Below, in pieces: positions 54,674 through 63,857 of a stretch of DNA of 64,000 nt. Every line of letters starts with the position of its first letter. Position 1 is the stretch's first letter. This DNA is from Melittangium boletus DSM 14713 (GTDB lineage Bacteria; Myxococcota; Myxococcia; Myxococcales; Myxococcaceae): NCBI RefSeq assembly GCF_002305855.1, contig NZ_CP022163.1, positions 3,162,292 to 3,226,291 on the forward strand. The letters run 5' to 3'. The notes beneath the pieces are model-generated. The model searched no databases and was not told the DNA's origin. It saw only the letters and a list, made by a program, of their open reading frames with translations. The position numbers were made by a program, and so were the translations under genes.

Positions 54674-55162
54674 TCAGATGCGCGTGAAGGACCAGCTCAC
54701 CGCGCGCCCTCCCGCGTAGGGCATGACCCCGTGGAACGCCCGGGGATCCGCGTCGAACACCAGCGGAAGGAAGTGCCGGTCTCCGTCCCACAACGGCAGG
54801 CTCATGATGTCCTTCACCGGCACCCACGACAGCTCGCCCTCCACGTTGCGCTCGTGGGGCGTGCCCTCGAAGCGGTCGATGCGGAAGATGAAGCCGAGCC
54901 AGTCCTCGCCCTTGGGCCCAAAGCCCGGCCAGCTGATGGTGCCGCGCAGCGTGAGGTGCGTGCACTCGATGCCCGCCTCCTCGCGAATCTCCCGGCGCAT
55001 GCACGCGACGACGTCCTCGTCCGGATTCATCTTGCCCCCCAGGCCGTTGTACTTCCCCAGGTGCGCGTCGTCCGGGCGCGCGTTGCGGTGGATGAGCAGC
55101 ACCTTCGAGCCGTCCGGAGACATCACGTAACCCAGGGTGCCAATGATGGGCGTGTAGCGCAT
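54674..55162 (-). CDS. NUDIX hydrolase (8-oxo-dGTP diphosphatase-like)
   Basis: 162 residues. The full Nudix box is present as GGKMNPDEDVVACMRREIRE followed by EAGIE. The N-terminus RYTPIIGTLGYVMSPDGSKV and the segment LLIHRNARPDDAHLGKYNG match the MutT/MTH1 group that cleans oxidised nucleotides. The Ser/Trp-rich end is also MTH1-like. Substrate not proven. Confidence 0.9.
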   Translation of the reverse strand: MRYTPIIGTLGYVMSPDGSKVLLIHRNARPDDAHLGKYNGLGGKMNPDEDVVACMRREIREEAGIECTHLTLRGTISWPGFGPKGEDWLGFIFRIDRFEGTPHERNVEGELSWVPVKDIMSLPLWDGDRHFLPLVFDADPRAFHGVMPYAGGRAVSWSFTRI

Positions 55163-55199
55163 TCCCCGCTCTTAACGCCCCGCGACAGCACCGCCAAGA

Positions 55200-55330
55200 A
55201 GCCGCTGGGTAGGCTGGAAACAGCCACGCTCGGGTGAAAGCGTTGTACTCCTCGTGAATCCAGGCCCAATCGGCTTCGCGTCCTCTGGTGAACAGCTTCA
55301 TCACATCCCGGTACCAGGGCTGTACCCCTG
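55200..55330 (-). other. Possible remnant of an unidentified coding sequence
   Basis: One minus-strand frame reads PWYRDVMKLFTRGREADW and then AWIHEEYNAFTRAW, a natural-looking protein end, but it has no complete gene around it and runs on into antisense of the NUDIX gene. It may be the tail of a lost gene in the gap between NUDIX and the following unknown. Weak evidence. Confidence 0.2.
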
Positions 55331-55364
55331 GTTCGGTTGAGCAGGAACGTCTAGGCTCTATTTC

Positions 55365-56414
55365 ATGACATCCGTGTTTTCTGTGGAGAGCGCATCTCCC
55401 CCTCTCCAGGATGCGCCGGGCGCGCCACCCCCCTGGCCCCCCATGCTGGTGTTGCATGCCCTGAAGGAAGCCCTGAGGGCGGATCCCCTCGCGCCGCTGC
55501 TCATGGGCCTCAAGCGCAGCCTCAAGGCCGGAGCGGCGCTGCACGCGGGACTGGAGCACATCGCCCCCGGCCCCGTCCGGCAGTTGTCCGGACGCTATGT
55601 GCTCTACGCCTGCCTTCAGCTCGACACGGTGGTGGACGCGCTGCCCGACTACACCCGGGCGAGCCTGGTGCACGGCTTCGTGCGCGACTGTGTGGAGCGC
55701 ACAAGCCCTCGCGCCACCCTGTGGAAACGGGTGCTCACCTGCCGCGAGCTGACCCTGGGCGAGCGGGTGAAGACCCTGCGGGTGTTGCAGAACCTGGACG
55801 GGCTCGTGCGAGAGACCGAGGCACGGCTGGACTCGCCCGAGCGGCGGCGCTTCTTCCGCGACACGCTCATGGGGCTCATCTCCGCCGTGGTGGAGGACAT
55901 GAACCTGGAGGCGCGCGCCCAGGACACCCTGGTGTCGCTCGCGCCCGAGTACCCCGCCATGGGCCTGTCCGGCCAGGAAGTGCTGTGGCTGCTGCAGGGC
56001 CGCCCGCTGGAGGACATCCTCTCCTACCGCCCCGTCCTGGGCCTGGGGGAGCAGCTCGCGCGCCTGGAGGACGACGTGCTCGAGGTGTGGAAGGCCTTCC
56101 AGGAGACGCCGGACGAGGCCTCCGTGGAGGCGCGCGTGGACCGGCGCAACCTCATCCTGCGCCACGCGAAGAACCTGGGCTGGACGATGCGCGCCTCCCT
56201 GGAGGAAGCCTGCCGCGTGTCGGGCGTCGTCGAGCAACGGCTGGAGGAGGAACTCGAGGGCGTGGAGGACAAGGCGCTCGCGCGGGAATTGCGCCGGGTG
56301 GTGTCCTTCTTCCCCGCCTATGTGGACATGTTGGTGGGAACCCACCGCGTGCCCGCCCCCGCCAGCGCCTCGTCCCGGCAAGCCCCCGCCGCCCCGGCGC
56401 GCAAGGCGGGATAG
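55365..56414 (+). CDS. Hypothetical helical protein (DUF2378-like?)
   Basis: 349 residues, almost entirely helical and cytosolic by composition. It starts MTSVFSVESASPPLQDAPGA with a Pro-rich N-terminus, then repeated Leu-rich helices (LVLHALKEALRADPLAPLLM, LWKRVLTCRELTLGERVKTL) and an Ala/Pro tail. I do not recognise the family; the general look resembles myxobacterial paralogous helical families, which is only an impression. Monocistronic, between divergent NUDIX and convergent ABC genes. Confidence 0.65.
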   Translation: MTSVFSVESASPPLQDAPGAPPPWPPMLVLHALKEALRADPLAPLLMGLKRSLKAGAALHAGLEHIAPGPVRQLSGRYVLYACLQLDTVVDALPDYTRASLVHGFVRDCVERTSPRATLWKRVLTCRELTLGERVKTLRVLQNLDGLVRETEARLDSPERRRFFRDTLMGLISAVVEDMNLEARAQDTLVSLAPEYPAMGLSGQEVLWLLQGRPLEDILSYRPVLGLGEQLARLEDDVLEVWKAFQETPDEASVEARVDRRNLILRHAKNLGWTMRASLEEACRVSGVVEQRLEEELEGVEDKALARELRRVVSFFPAYVDMLVGTHRVPAPASASSRQAPAAPARKAG

Positions 56415-56457
56415 GCCCAGTTCAGCTGCTCCATCGAGCTGACCCGCCCGCGCGCCC

Positions 56458-58317
56458 TCAGTCCCGATAGCCGCGCGCCTGGAGGTTGAACAGGTGCGCG
56501 TAGCGGCCGCCACGCGCCATCAATTCCGCGTGGCTGCCCAGCTCCTCCACCTGTCCGTCGTGGAGCACGGCGATGCGGTCCGCCATGCGCACCGTGGAGA
56601 AGCGGTGTGAAATCACCAGCGCGATGCGGTCCGCCGCCAGTTCCTGGAAGCGCTCGAAGAGGGCGTGCTCGGACTCCGCGTCGATGCTCGCCGTGGGCTC
56701 ATCCAGGATGAGCACCTCGGCGTCCTCGCGCATGAAGGCCCGCGCCACGCCCAGCTTCTGCCATTGGCCACCACTCAGCTCCAGGCCCTTCTCGAACCAG
56801 CCCCCCAGCATCGTGTCGTACTGATTTGGCAGGGTCTCGATGACCCCGCTCGCCCCGCCCTGCTCGGCCGCCCGGACGATGCGCGGCCGGTCCTCCAACG
56901 CCGCCACGTGTCCGAGGCCGATGTTCTCCGCCACGTTGAACTGGTAGCGCACGAAGTCCTGGAACACGGCGCCAAAGCGAGAGCGCAAATCCTCCGGATC
57001 CATGTCCTTGAGGTTCACGCCGCCGTAGAAGATGTCGCCTTCCGTGGGCTCATACAGGCGCAGCAGCAACTTCACGAGCGTGCTCTTGCCCGCGCCGTTC
57101 TCGCCCACCAACGCCAGCTTCTCCCCCGGCTCCAGCCGCAAGGACAGGTGGCGCAGCGCCCAGGCCTCCTTGCCGGGGTAGCGGAAGGACACGTCGCGCA
57201 GCTCGATGGCGTTGTTCCGCCCCCGGGGCACCGTCAGGGCCGGGCGCACGCGGGATGCCTCCTGCCCCGTGGGGATGTCGAAATAGGCGAAGAGGTTGCT
57301 CATGAAGAGCGCGCCCTCGTACATGCTGCCCACGCTCGAGAGGATGCCCTGGAAGGCCGCCTGTCCCTGCCGGAACACGCCCAGGTAGAGCACCATGTCG
57401 CCCACCGTGATGGCGCTCAGCACCGCCCGGCTCGCGACAAAGGCATAGCACCCATAGAACGCCGCGAGCGACACCAGCCCCAATCCCAGACCCCAGCCCA
57501 TGCGCCGCAGCGCCAGCGCGCGGTCCTCCTGGAAGAACTTCTGGAAGAGCGTGCGGTAGCGGCCGAGCACCAGGTCCCCCAGCCCGAACACCTTCACTTC
57601 CTTCACGTGGCTGTCCCGCGTGAGGATCCACTCCAGGTAGTTGAGCTTGCGGCCCTCGGGCGCGCGCCACGAATAGAGCCGGAAGCCCTCCTCCGCCAGC
57701 CGCGCCTCGGCGATGAACGCGGGGATGCTCGCGACCACCAGCACCACCACGCTCCAGGGAGACAGCGTCACGAGCAGCACCGCGTACGTGGACAGCGTCA
57801 CCAGGTTGCGCACGATGGAGAACGCATCCATCACCAGCGCCAGCGGCCGGCTGTTCGCCTCGCGCCGGGCGTTCTGCATCTTGTCGTAGGTGTCCGAGTC
57901 CTCGAAGTGCCGCAGCTCCAGCGCCAGGGCCTTGTGCAGGATCCGCTCGTTGAGCAGGTTGCCCAGGTTGGCGCGTCCCAGCTCGCGCACGAGCGTCGAC
58001 GTGCGCTCCACCAGGGTCGAGCCCGCCATCAGCCCGAACTCCAGCGCCACCAGTTGGAGCACCCGCTTGACGGCCTCGTCACCGCCGCCGCCACTCCTGG
58101 CCGCCACCACGCCGTCGACGATCAGCTTGCCCACCCAGGCGATGGCCGCCGGAAACACGGCCGCCATCAACGTCAACACCGCGAGCAGCACGGCGAAGCG
58201 GGGACTCGCCTCCCAGAAGAGGCGGAAGGTGCCCGGCAGTTGCCGGAAGAGACTGCCCGCGTTCTTCAACCGGGCCTTGAGCGAGGGGGGCGGCGTCCGA
58301 GGAGTAGGAGGAGACAC
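56458..58317 (-). CDS. ABC transporter, fused permease-ATPase (exporter type)
   Basis: 619 residues. The N-terminal 340 are a six-helix exporter domain (FAVLLAVLTLMAAVFPAAIA and similar). The nucleotide-binding domain follows: Walker A VGENGAGKSTLVKLL, Q-loop region FGAVFQDFVRYQFNVAENIG, signature LELSGGQWQKLGVARAF, Walker B AEVLILDEPTAS and the switch His in LVISHRFSTVRMAD. It should work as a homodimer exporting a lipid, peptide or drug. No substrate gene is adjacent. The N-terminus is Pro-rich. Confidence 0.93.
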   Translation of the reverse strand: MSPPTPRTPPPSLKARLKNAGSLFRQLPGTFRLFWEASPRFAVLLAVLTLMAAVFPAAIAWVGKLIVDGVVAARSGGGGDEAVKRVLQLVALEFGLMAGSTLVERTSTLVRELGRANLGNLLNERILHKALALELRHFEDSDTYDKMQNARREANSRPLALVMDAFSIVRNLVTLSTYAVLLVTLSPWSVVVLVVASIPAFIAEARLAEEGFRLYSWRAPEGRKLNYLEWILTRDSHVKEVKVFGLGDLVLGRYRTLFQKFFQEDRALALRRMGWGLGLGLVSLAAFYGCYAFVASRAVLSAITVGDMVLYLGVFRQGQAAFQGILSSVGSMYEGALFMSNLFAYFDIPTGQEASRVRPALTVPRGRNNAIELRDVSFRYPGKEAWALRHLSLRLEPGEKLALVGENGAGKSTLVKLLLRLYEPTEGDIFYGGVNLKDMDPEDLRSRFGAVFQDFVRYQFNVAENIGLGHVAALEDRPRIVRAAEQGGASGVIETLPNQYDTMLGGWFEKGLELSGGQWQKLGVARAFMREDAEVLILDEPTASIDAESEHALFERFQELAADRIALVISHRFSTVRMADRIAVLHDGQVEELGSHAELMARGGRYAHLFNLQARGYRD

Positions 58318-58426
58318 GTTCCCTGTCTAACCCGCCTCTCCGTCATCCGCCTCATGCCCGCCTGTCCTCCAGCCAGACTGGGAGACTATGATGCCGCGCA
58401 ACCCCTCTTCTTGGAGTGACCTCTCG

Positions 58427-58936
58427 ATGAAGCGCTTCGTCATCGTCTTCGACAACGAGCCCGCGGACTCCGCCCCGTGGATTTCTGGCGCCTGCGCCGC
58501 GTCCAAGCTCCACTTCGTGGACAACGACGCCATCACCGAGGTGATGTCCAAGAACAAGGAGGCCCAGAAGGTGCTCCTCGGCGGCGGCCCTCCGGGGGAG
58601 AACCCCAAGCTCGCGCCCTTCTATAAGGAAGCGCTCGAGAAGGTGGCCGGGGACAAGCCTCGCGTGGGCGTCTACAGCACCAGCTGGCTGCTCTACCTGG
58701 GACAGGCCGATGGCTGCGTGCTCGACTTCGCCGGGCTGGAGGAGCAACGCACGCTGGGCCTCGCCAAGGGCGTGACCCGGAAGCAGGCGGACGACTACGT
58801 CGCCACCTACAGCGCCAAACTGCAGGACAAGGCGCGTAAGGCGCTCCCCGCCGAGCGGATCCTCGTGCTGCCCGTCAAGGAGAGCGTGGCGAAGAAGGCG
58901 GAGCTCGCCGCCGCGTTCATCAAGAAGCTCGGCTGA
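58427..58936 (+). CDS. Hypothetical protein, myxobacterial
   Basis: 169 residues beginning MKRFVIVFDNEPADSAPWIS. GGAG lies 11 bases upstream; an ATG at 58388 would add an unlikely 13 residues. The chain is mixed alpha/beta with FYKEALEKVAGDKPRVGVYS and SWLLYLGQADGCVLDFAGLE, and a Lys/Ala-rich C-terminal helix. No motif of a known enzyme and no signal peptide, so probably cytosolic. Function unknown. Confidence 0.7.
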   Translation: MKRFVIVFDNEPADSAPWISGACAASKLHFVDNDAITEVMSKNKEAQKVLLGGGPPGENPKLAPFYKEALEKVAGDKPRVGVYSTSWLLYLGQADGCVLDFAGLEEQRTLGLAKGVTRKQADDYVATYSAKLQDKARKALPAERILVLPVKESVAKKAELAAAFIKKLG

Positions 58937-58955
58937 GCGCCGGGCGGGGCTGCCT

Positions 58956-58980
58956 CCCCGGGGCCGTGCTTCCCCCGGGG
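58956..58980. terminator. Hairpin between convergent genes
   Basis: CCCCGGGG at 58956-58963 pairs with an identical self-complementary CCCCGGGG at 58973-58980 over a 9-base loop, between the 58427 gene and the 1355-residue repeat protein. Confidence 0.5.
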
Positions 58981-59038
58981 TGTGAAGCCGTTTCGACGTC
59001 ACCCCCCCGCCCGGAGGCGGAGGGGCGAGCGGGACGCA

Positions 59039-62000
59039 TCAGGCGCCGACGAGGCTGCGCTGGAACTCGCTCATGTCCCCAATCAGATCCGAGGCGCCCT
59101 TGATGACCTGGGCCGTGCCGAGAACGATCTGCAGCGGTCCGGTGATGCTGTTCAGGCCAGGGAACACGCCCGCGACGTCCAGACCGAGCTGACCGGCGGC
59201 CAGCGCGATGTTGAGCGCGTCCTTGGGCTCGGCCTGGATGGCGTCCCAGAGATCCTTGGCGCTGCCCACGGCGCTCACGCCGCTGGCGATGTTGCCGAGG
59301 ATGGGGATCGACTTGAGGCCCGCCCTGGCGGCGAAGCGCGCGGACGCCTCGGTGATCTTGTCCTTGAGCTGCTCGGGCAGCGCGTCGACGAACCGGCCGA
59401 ACATCCGGGTGAGGTTCTCGATGCCCTGGCTGCCGAAGGGCAGCTCCTGGCCGGCGATGCTGAAGTGCTCGCCCTGGCCCAGCAGCGCGCCGCCCGCCTC
59501 GGCGATCTCGCCCATGGCGCCGCCGATGTCGCCGCGGCCCAGCTTCTCCGCCGCCTCGAACAGGTTGGTCGCCGCGCCCGAGTCCACCATGGCCGCGTTG
59601 AGATCCCGGTCCGAGAAGAGCCGGCCGATGCTGCCGGGAATCTTGGACAGCGAGTTGAGGAAGGCCTTGGCCGCCTCGGGCGCCGTCTCGACGATGGCCT
59701 TGCCCGTGGTGGCGATGCCCGACAGGAAGCCGGGGATGTCGCCGTTCTGGAGGGCGTGGAACGCATCCCCCAGCGCCTTGCCCACGGTCTCGTTGCCGAG
59801 GAGGCTCGCCACGGAGGTGAGCGTGTCCCGGGCCCAGTCGGGCACGTGGAGCTTGTCGGCCAGCGCGCCCACCATGCGGCCGCGCAGGTCCGCCGGCACC
59901 TCGCCGAGCGCCTGACCCAGGGTGCGCAGCGCGTCGCCCGGCTTGCCCTCGGCGAACTGCTGGCCCGCCTCCATCACGTCGAAGACGGTGCCGCCCAGGG
60001 CCGCGATGTCCGCGCCGCTCTGGATGCCGAAGGGGCGCAGCTTGTCCATCACGAAGGAGTTCTGGGCGAGCGCGTTGCCCGCCGCCTCGCGCAGCTTCTC
60101 GTTGCCCAGGATCTCCTTGGTGCCCGCGACCAGGTCACCCGACATCATCTTGGTGAACGAGTCGTGGAGCGCCTCGTTCGTCACCAGCTCGTGGACGAAG
60201 GCCGGATCCGTGAGCAACGAGCGGGCAATGCCCGTCATGCCCTCGGCCGGGAGCTTTCCGGCCGTCGTGGTGATGGCCTTCTCGATGATGGACGGGGGAA
60301 TCTTGCCCGCCGCGTCCCGGAGGCTCGACAGGGCGGTCTGGAAGTCACCGGTGCCCAGGGCCTGACCGGCGCGCAGCAGGTCCGGCAGCGCCTGGCCCGC
60401 CTGGAGGAGTTCCGACGGGGTGATGCCCAGCTCGGAGATGCTGTTGCGCAGGCCCTCGGGCAGCATGCCGACGACCTTCTGGCCAATCTTGTCGAGCAGC
60501 TGCGGCGCCGCCTCGGCCGCCTTGCCCAGGGCCTCGATGCCCTTGGTGGGGTCTCCGCTGGTGAAGGCCTGGACCGCGTCGAACAGGTGCGGAGCCGCCG
60601 CGCCCGCCTCGACCAGGTCCTGCGGCGTCAGGCCCGCCTTGCCCAGCAGCTCCTTGACGGCCGGATCGTTGCCCACGGCCGAGAGCGCCGCGTCGCGCGC
60701 CGCGTCGTTGCCCAGCAAGCCGCGCAGACCCTCCAGGCGCGTGTCCGCGTTGAAGAGCTTGCCCACCTGGTCGTGCAGGTCGCGGTTCGTCACCACTTCC
60801 TTGAGGAAGTTGTCGTTGGTGAGCAGCGACTTCAGCGTGCCCATTTCGTTGGGCAGCTGCTGCGCGAGACCCTTGAGCGCCTGCTGGGTCAGGTCCGGCG
60901 CCGCGATGGCCGCCTCCTTCAGGCTGTTGAACGCCTCGCCCCAGTTGCCCTTGCTCGCCGCGTCCGCCGCCGAGTACAGGTGCGGCAGCGCCGGTCCCGC
61001 CGAGCGCAGCTGCTCCTCGGTGATGCCCAGCTTGGCGAACTGGTCCTTCACGCCCTGCGGCAGCGCGTCGACCACCTTGTTGCCAATCTTCGCCGCCAGG
61101 CCCGGGGCCGCCTCCACCGCGCCCTGGATGGCCTCCAGGCCGCCCTTCACGTCACCGGCCTTGATCTTCTCGAAGGCCTCCAACAGCTTGGGCGCCGCCG
61201 CGCCGACCTCCACCAGGTCCTGCGGCGTCAGGCCCACGCGCTCCAGCTGCGCCTTCACCGTCGGGTCATTGCCGATGGCCGTGAGCGCCGCGTCGCGCGC
61301 CGAGTCGTTCTCCAGCAGGCCACGCAGACCCTCCAGGCGCGTGTCCGCGTTGAAGAGCTTGCCCACCTGGTCGTGCAGGTCGCGGTTGTTCACCACTTCC
61401 TTGAGGAAGTTGTCGTCGGTGAGCAGCGTCTTCACCGCGCCCAGTTCGTTGGGCAGCTGCTGCGCGAGACCCTTCAACGCCTGCTGCGTCAGGTCCGGCG
61501 CCGCGATGGCCGCCTCCTTCAGGCTGTTGAACGCCTCGCCCCAGTTGCCCTTGCTCGCCGCGTCCGCCGCCGAGTACAGGTGCGGCAGCGCGGGACCCGC
61601 CGAGCGCAGTTGCTGCTCGGTGATGCCCAGCTTGGCGATCTGGTCCTTCACGCCCTGCGGCAGCGCGTCGACCACCTTGTTGCCAATCTTCGCCGCCAGG
61701 CCCGGGGCCGCCTCCACCGCGCCCTGGATGGCCTCCAGGCCGCCCTTCACGTCACCGGCCTTGATCTTCTCGAAGGCTTCCAACAGCTTGGGCGCCGCCG
61801 CACCGGCCTCCACCAGGTCCTGCGGCGTCAGACCCACGCGCTCCAGCTGCGCCTTCACCGTCGGGTCGTTGCCGATGGCCGTGAGCGCCGCGTCGCGCGC
61901 CGAGCCGTTCTCCAGCAGGCCGCGCAGGCCCTCCAGGCGCGTGTCCGCGTTGAAGAGCTTGCCCACCTGGTCGTGCAGGTCGCGGTTGTTCACCACTTCC

Positions 62001-63106
62001 TTGAGGAAGTTGTCGTTGGTGAGCAGCGACTTCACCGCGCCCAGCTCGTTGGGCAGCTGCTGCGCGAGACCCTTCAACGCCTGCTGCGTCAGGTCCGGCG
62101 CCGCGATGGCCGCCTCCTTCAGGCTGTTGAACGCCTCGCCCCAGTTGCCCTTGCTCGCCGCGTCCGCCGCCGAATACAGGTGCGGCAGCGCCGGTCCCGC
62201 CGAGCGCAGCTGCTCCTCGGTGATGCCCAGCTTCTGGAACTGGGCCTTCACTTCCTGGGGCAGCGCGTTGACGATCTTCTCGCCGATCTTCGCCGCCAGA
62301 CCCGGGGCCGCCTCCACCGCGCCCTGGATGGCCTCCAAGCCGCCCTTCACGTCACCGGCCTTGATCTTCTCGATCGCGTCCAGCACGTGGGGCGCCGCGG
62401 CTCCCACATCCACCAGGTCCTGCGGCGTCAGGCCCACGCGCTCCAGCTGCGCCTTCACCGTCGGGTCGTTGCCGAGCGCGCCCAGCACCGCGTTGCGTGC
62501 CGAGTCATTGGAGACCAGCTCGCGCAGGGCCGTCGTGTCGGCCGGGTTCTGGATGAGCTTGCCGAGTGACGCTTGCAGATCACCATTGGTGACCAGCTCC
62601 TTCACCACGGCGTCGTTGGTCAGCAGCGTCCGGGCCGGACCGGCGGGCAGGTTCTGCGCCAGCCCCTTGATGGCCTTCTGGGCCACCTCGGGCGAGGCGA
62701 ACGCCGCGCTGCGCAGGTGCCCGAGGGCCTCCTCGGGACGGCCCTGCACCACCGACTCCGCCGCCCGCTGTAGGTGGGGCAGCGCCGCCGAGCCCGCCTT
62801 CTGCAGGTCCTCGGCCGTCAGGCCCAGCTTGTCCAGGACGTTGCGGTTCTGATCGGCCGTGGGCGCGGGGGTCTGCGCCGTGGCGGTGGTGGAGCCCAGG
62901 CGCGCCTGCTGCTGGCTGCGCTGCGCCGACGAGGGCGCCGCGCCCCGGTCGAAGCCGTCCGCCGTCCCCTGGGGCCGCACCTGATTGCGCGCCGGGGTGG
63001 CCGGGGTGCCCGCCGCCGTGTTCTGCCGGGTCGGAGCCACGGCCGGCTTGGGCTCGGGCTGCCGCTGGATTTGGGGCTTGGAACCACCGGTCTTGTCGAT
63101 CGCCAT
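59039..63106 (-). CDS. 1355-residue protein with 200-residue tandem repeats
   Basis: The N-terminal 90 residues are low in complexity (Gln/Pro/Ala). Then an elementary helical motif recurs: [LV]G[LI]T-x-x-[DQ]L at the start, about 45 residues of Ala-rich helix, and LPxE at the end, in two flavours that alternate. Two flavours plus a linker (NFLKEVVNNRDLHDQVGKLF) make a 200-residue unit repeated with near identity at residues about 213, 413, 613 and 813. The C-terminal 250 residues are different, with hydrophobic stretches (GLKSIPILGNIASGVSAVGS). No signal peptide. It could be a scaffold, a secreted or surface filament, or a toxin-like effector; no known family was recognised. Confidence 0.8.
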   Translation of the reverse strand: MAIDKTGGSKPQIQRQPEPKPAVAPTRQNTAAGTPATPARNQVRPQGTADGFDRGAAPSSAQRSQQQARLGSTTATAQTPAPTADQNRNVLDKLGLTAEDLQKAGSAALPHLQRAAESVVQGRPEEALGHLRSAAFASPEVAQKAIKGLAQNLPAGPARTLLTNDAVVKELVTNGDLQASLGKLIQNPADTTALRELVSNDSARNAVLGALGNDPTVKAQLERVGLTPQDLVDVGAAAPHVLDAIEKIKAGDVKGGLEAIQGAVEAAPGLAAKIGEKIVNALPQEVKAQFQKLGITEEQLRSAGPALPHLYSAADAASKGNWGEAFNSLKEAAIAAPDLTQQALKGLAQQLPNELGAVKSLLTNDNFLKEVVNNRDLHDQVGKLFNADTRLEGLRGLLENGSARDAALTAIGNDPTVKAQLERVGLTPQDLVEAGAAAPKLLEAFEKIKAGDVKGGLEAIQGAVEAAPGLAAKIGNKVVDALPQGVKDQIAKLGITEQQLRSAGPALPHLYSAADAASKGNWGEAFNSLKEAAIAAPDLTQQALKGLAQQLPNELGAVKTLLTDDNFLKEVVNNRDLHDQVGKLFNADTRLEGLRGLLENDSARDAALTAIGNDPTVKAQLERVGLTPQDLVEVGAAAPKLLEAFEKIKAGDVKGGLEAIQGAVEAAPGLAAKIGNKVVDALPQGVKDQFAKLGITEEQLRSAGPALPHLYSAADAASKGNWGEAFNSLKEAAIAAPDLTQQALKGLAQQLPNEMGTLKSLLTNDNFLKEVVTNRDLHDQVGKLFNADTRLEGLRGLLGNDAARDAALSAVGNDPAVKELLGKAGLTPQDLVEAGAAAPHLFDAVQAFTSGDPTKGIEALGKAAEAAPQLLDKIGQKVVGMLPEGLRNSISELGITPSELLQAGQALPDLLRAGQALGTGDFQTALSSLRDAAGKIPPSIIEKAITTTAGKLPAEGMTGIARSLLTDPAFVHELVTNEALHDSFTKMMSGDLVAGTKEILGNEKLREAAGNALAQNSFVMDKLRPFGIQSGADIAALGGTVFDVMEAGQQFAEGKPGDALRTLGQALGEVPADLRGRMVGALADKLHVPDWARDTLTSVASLLGNETVGKALGDAFHALQNGDIPGFLSGIATTGKAIVETAPEAAKAFLNSLSKIPGSIGRLFSDRDLNAAMVDSGAATNLFEAAEKLGRGDIGGAMGEIAEAGGALLGQGEHFSIAGQELPFGSQGIENLTRMFGRFVDALPEQLKDKITEASARFAARAGLKSIPILGNIASGVSAVGSAKDLWDAIQAEPKDALNIALAAGQLGLDVAGVFPGLNSITGPLQIVLGTAQVIKGASDLIGDMSEFQRSLVGA
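60601..62500. repeat. 600-bp tandem repeats, about three near-identical copies plus a diverged one
   Basis: Period is exactly 600 bases: the block CTCCAGCTGCGCCTTCACC occurs at 62441, 61841 and 61241. Stretches of more than 80 bases are identical between copies (for example 60901-60981 and 61501-61581). A diverged copy continues to about 62870 and another decays below 60720. Confidence 0.93.
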
Positions 63107-63223
63107 GATGCAACCTCGGGAAAGGACGAGAGCGCCTGGAAGAAGGGCTCGGGAGAAAGGACGGCGAACTGCTGGTGAAGCCGATTATCGGGAATTGAGG
63201 ATCCGGAGTTGCGTGCCAGACGA

Positions 63224-63460
63224 TCAGTGCTTGTTGTCGAAGGCGATGCCCTTGTTGACCTGCTCGATGGCCTTCTCCGTCAGCTCGATGGCCTGCTTGC
63301 GGTGGCCGCCCTTGTCGGACGTGGCCGTCTTGAGCGCGGCGAGCGCGTAGCGCAGGTGGACCAGGGCCTCGCTCATCTTGGGCTGGCTCTCGGCGAGGGC
63401 GTGCTGGGAGAAGCCTCCGAGGGCGAAGGCAACGACGGCGACGAGGGCGGTGCGACGCAT
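63224..63460 (-). CDS. Small exported helical protein
   Basis: 78 residues; ATG at 63460 has AGGAG 7 bases upstream. A signal peptide (MRRTALVAVVAFALGGFSQH then ALA) leaves a mature chain of about 52 residues, SEALVHLRYALAALKTATSD and an amphipathic helix ending IEQVNKGIAFDNKH. It lies 117 bases upstream of the repeat protein on the same strand and could be co-transcribed. Possibly a small periplasmic metal- or peptide-binding helix-hairpin protein. Function unknown. Confidence 0.7.
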   Translation of the reverse strand: MRRTALVAVVAFALGGFSQHALAESQPKMSEALVHLRYALAALKTATSDKGGHRKQAIELTEKAIEQVNKGIAFDNKH

Positions 63461-63686
63461 GGGGAAGCTCCTGGGTGTGGGTGGGAGAAGGCGCCCCGGC
63501 ATCATGCCCCATGTAGGAACTTCAGTGTTCCAGGCCACCCAACACACCTTGGCGCAGATCTCCGCTCATGGGCCAACGCGGGAAGGGACACTTGGGACGT
63601 CCGGGGGACAACAGGCGCGACCGGGGGGATGAGCGGGATCCGGCAAAGCCTTTGCAGAAACAGGCAGCACACTGGAGGGGTGTGCC

Positions 63687-63857
63687 ATGCGTGGTGTGAT
63701 TACTGGACGTGAGGTGATGGAGAACCTCGGTCTCATCTACCGGGAGTTCGGAGCCTCCTGCCTCCTGCGCTGCCTGTGGGTGCTGGCGCGAGGGCGCAGC
63801 ACCACCTTCCTCGAGGTGGCGTGCCAGCCGGACCCCAAGGCGGAGCGCTTCACCTAG
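63687..63857 (+). CDS. Small 56-residue hypothetical protein
   Basis: ATG at 63687 after GGAGGGG at 7-base spacing. It encodes MRGVITGREVMENLGLIYRE, FGASCLLRCLWVLARGRSTT and FLEVACQPDPKAERFT. The centre (CLLRCLWVLA) is hydrophobic, with Cys residues that could bind metal or insert in a membrane. It ends in a TAG that overlaps the stop of the convergent gene. The strong ribosome site makes it a credible small gene. Confidence 0.55.
   Translation: MRGVITGREVMENLGLIYREFGASCLLRCLWVLARGRSTTFLEVACQPDPKAERFT

Noticed and set aside
58982..62569. Plus-strand open frame of 1195 codons across the repeat protein
   Set aside because: It is the antisense of the 600-bp coding repeats; high GC and repeated structure keep it open. 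Its product is Arg/Gln/His-rich without any fold signal, while the minus strand has normal protein sequence.
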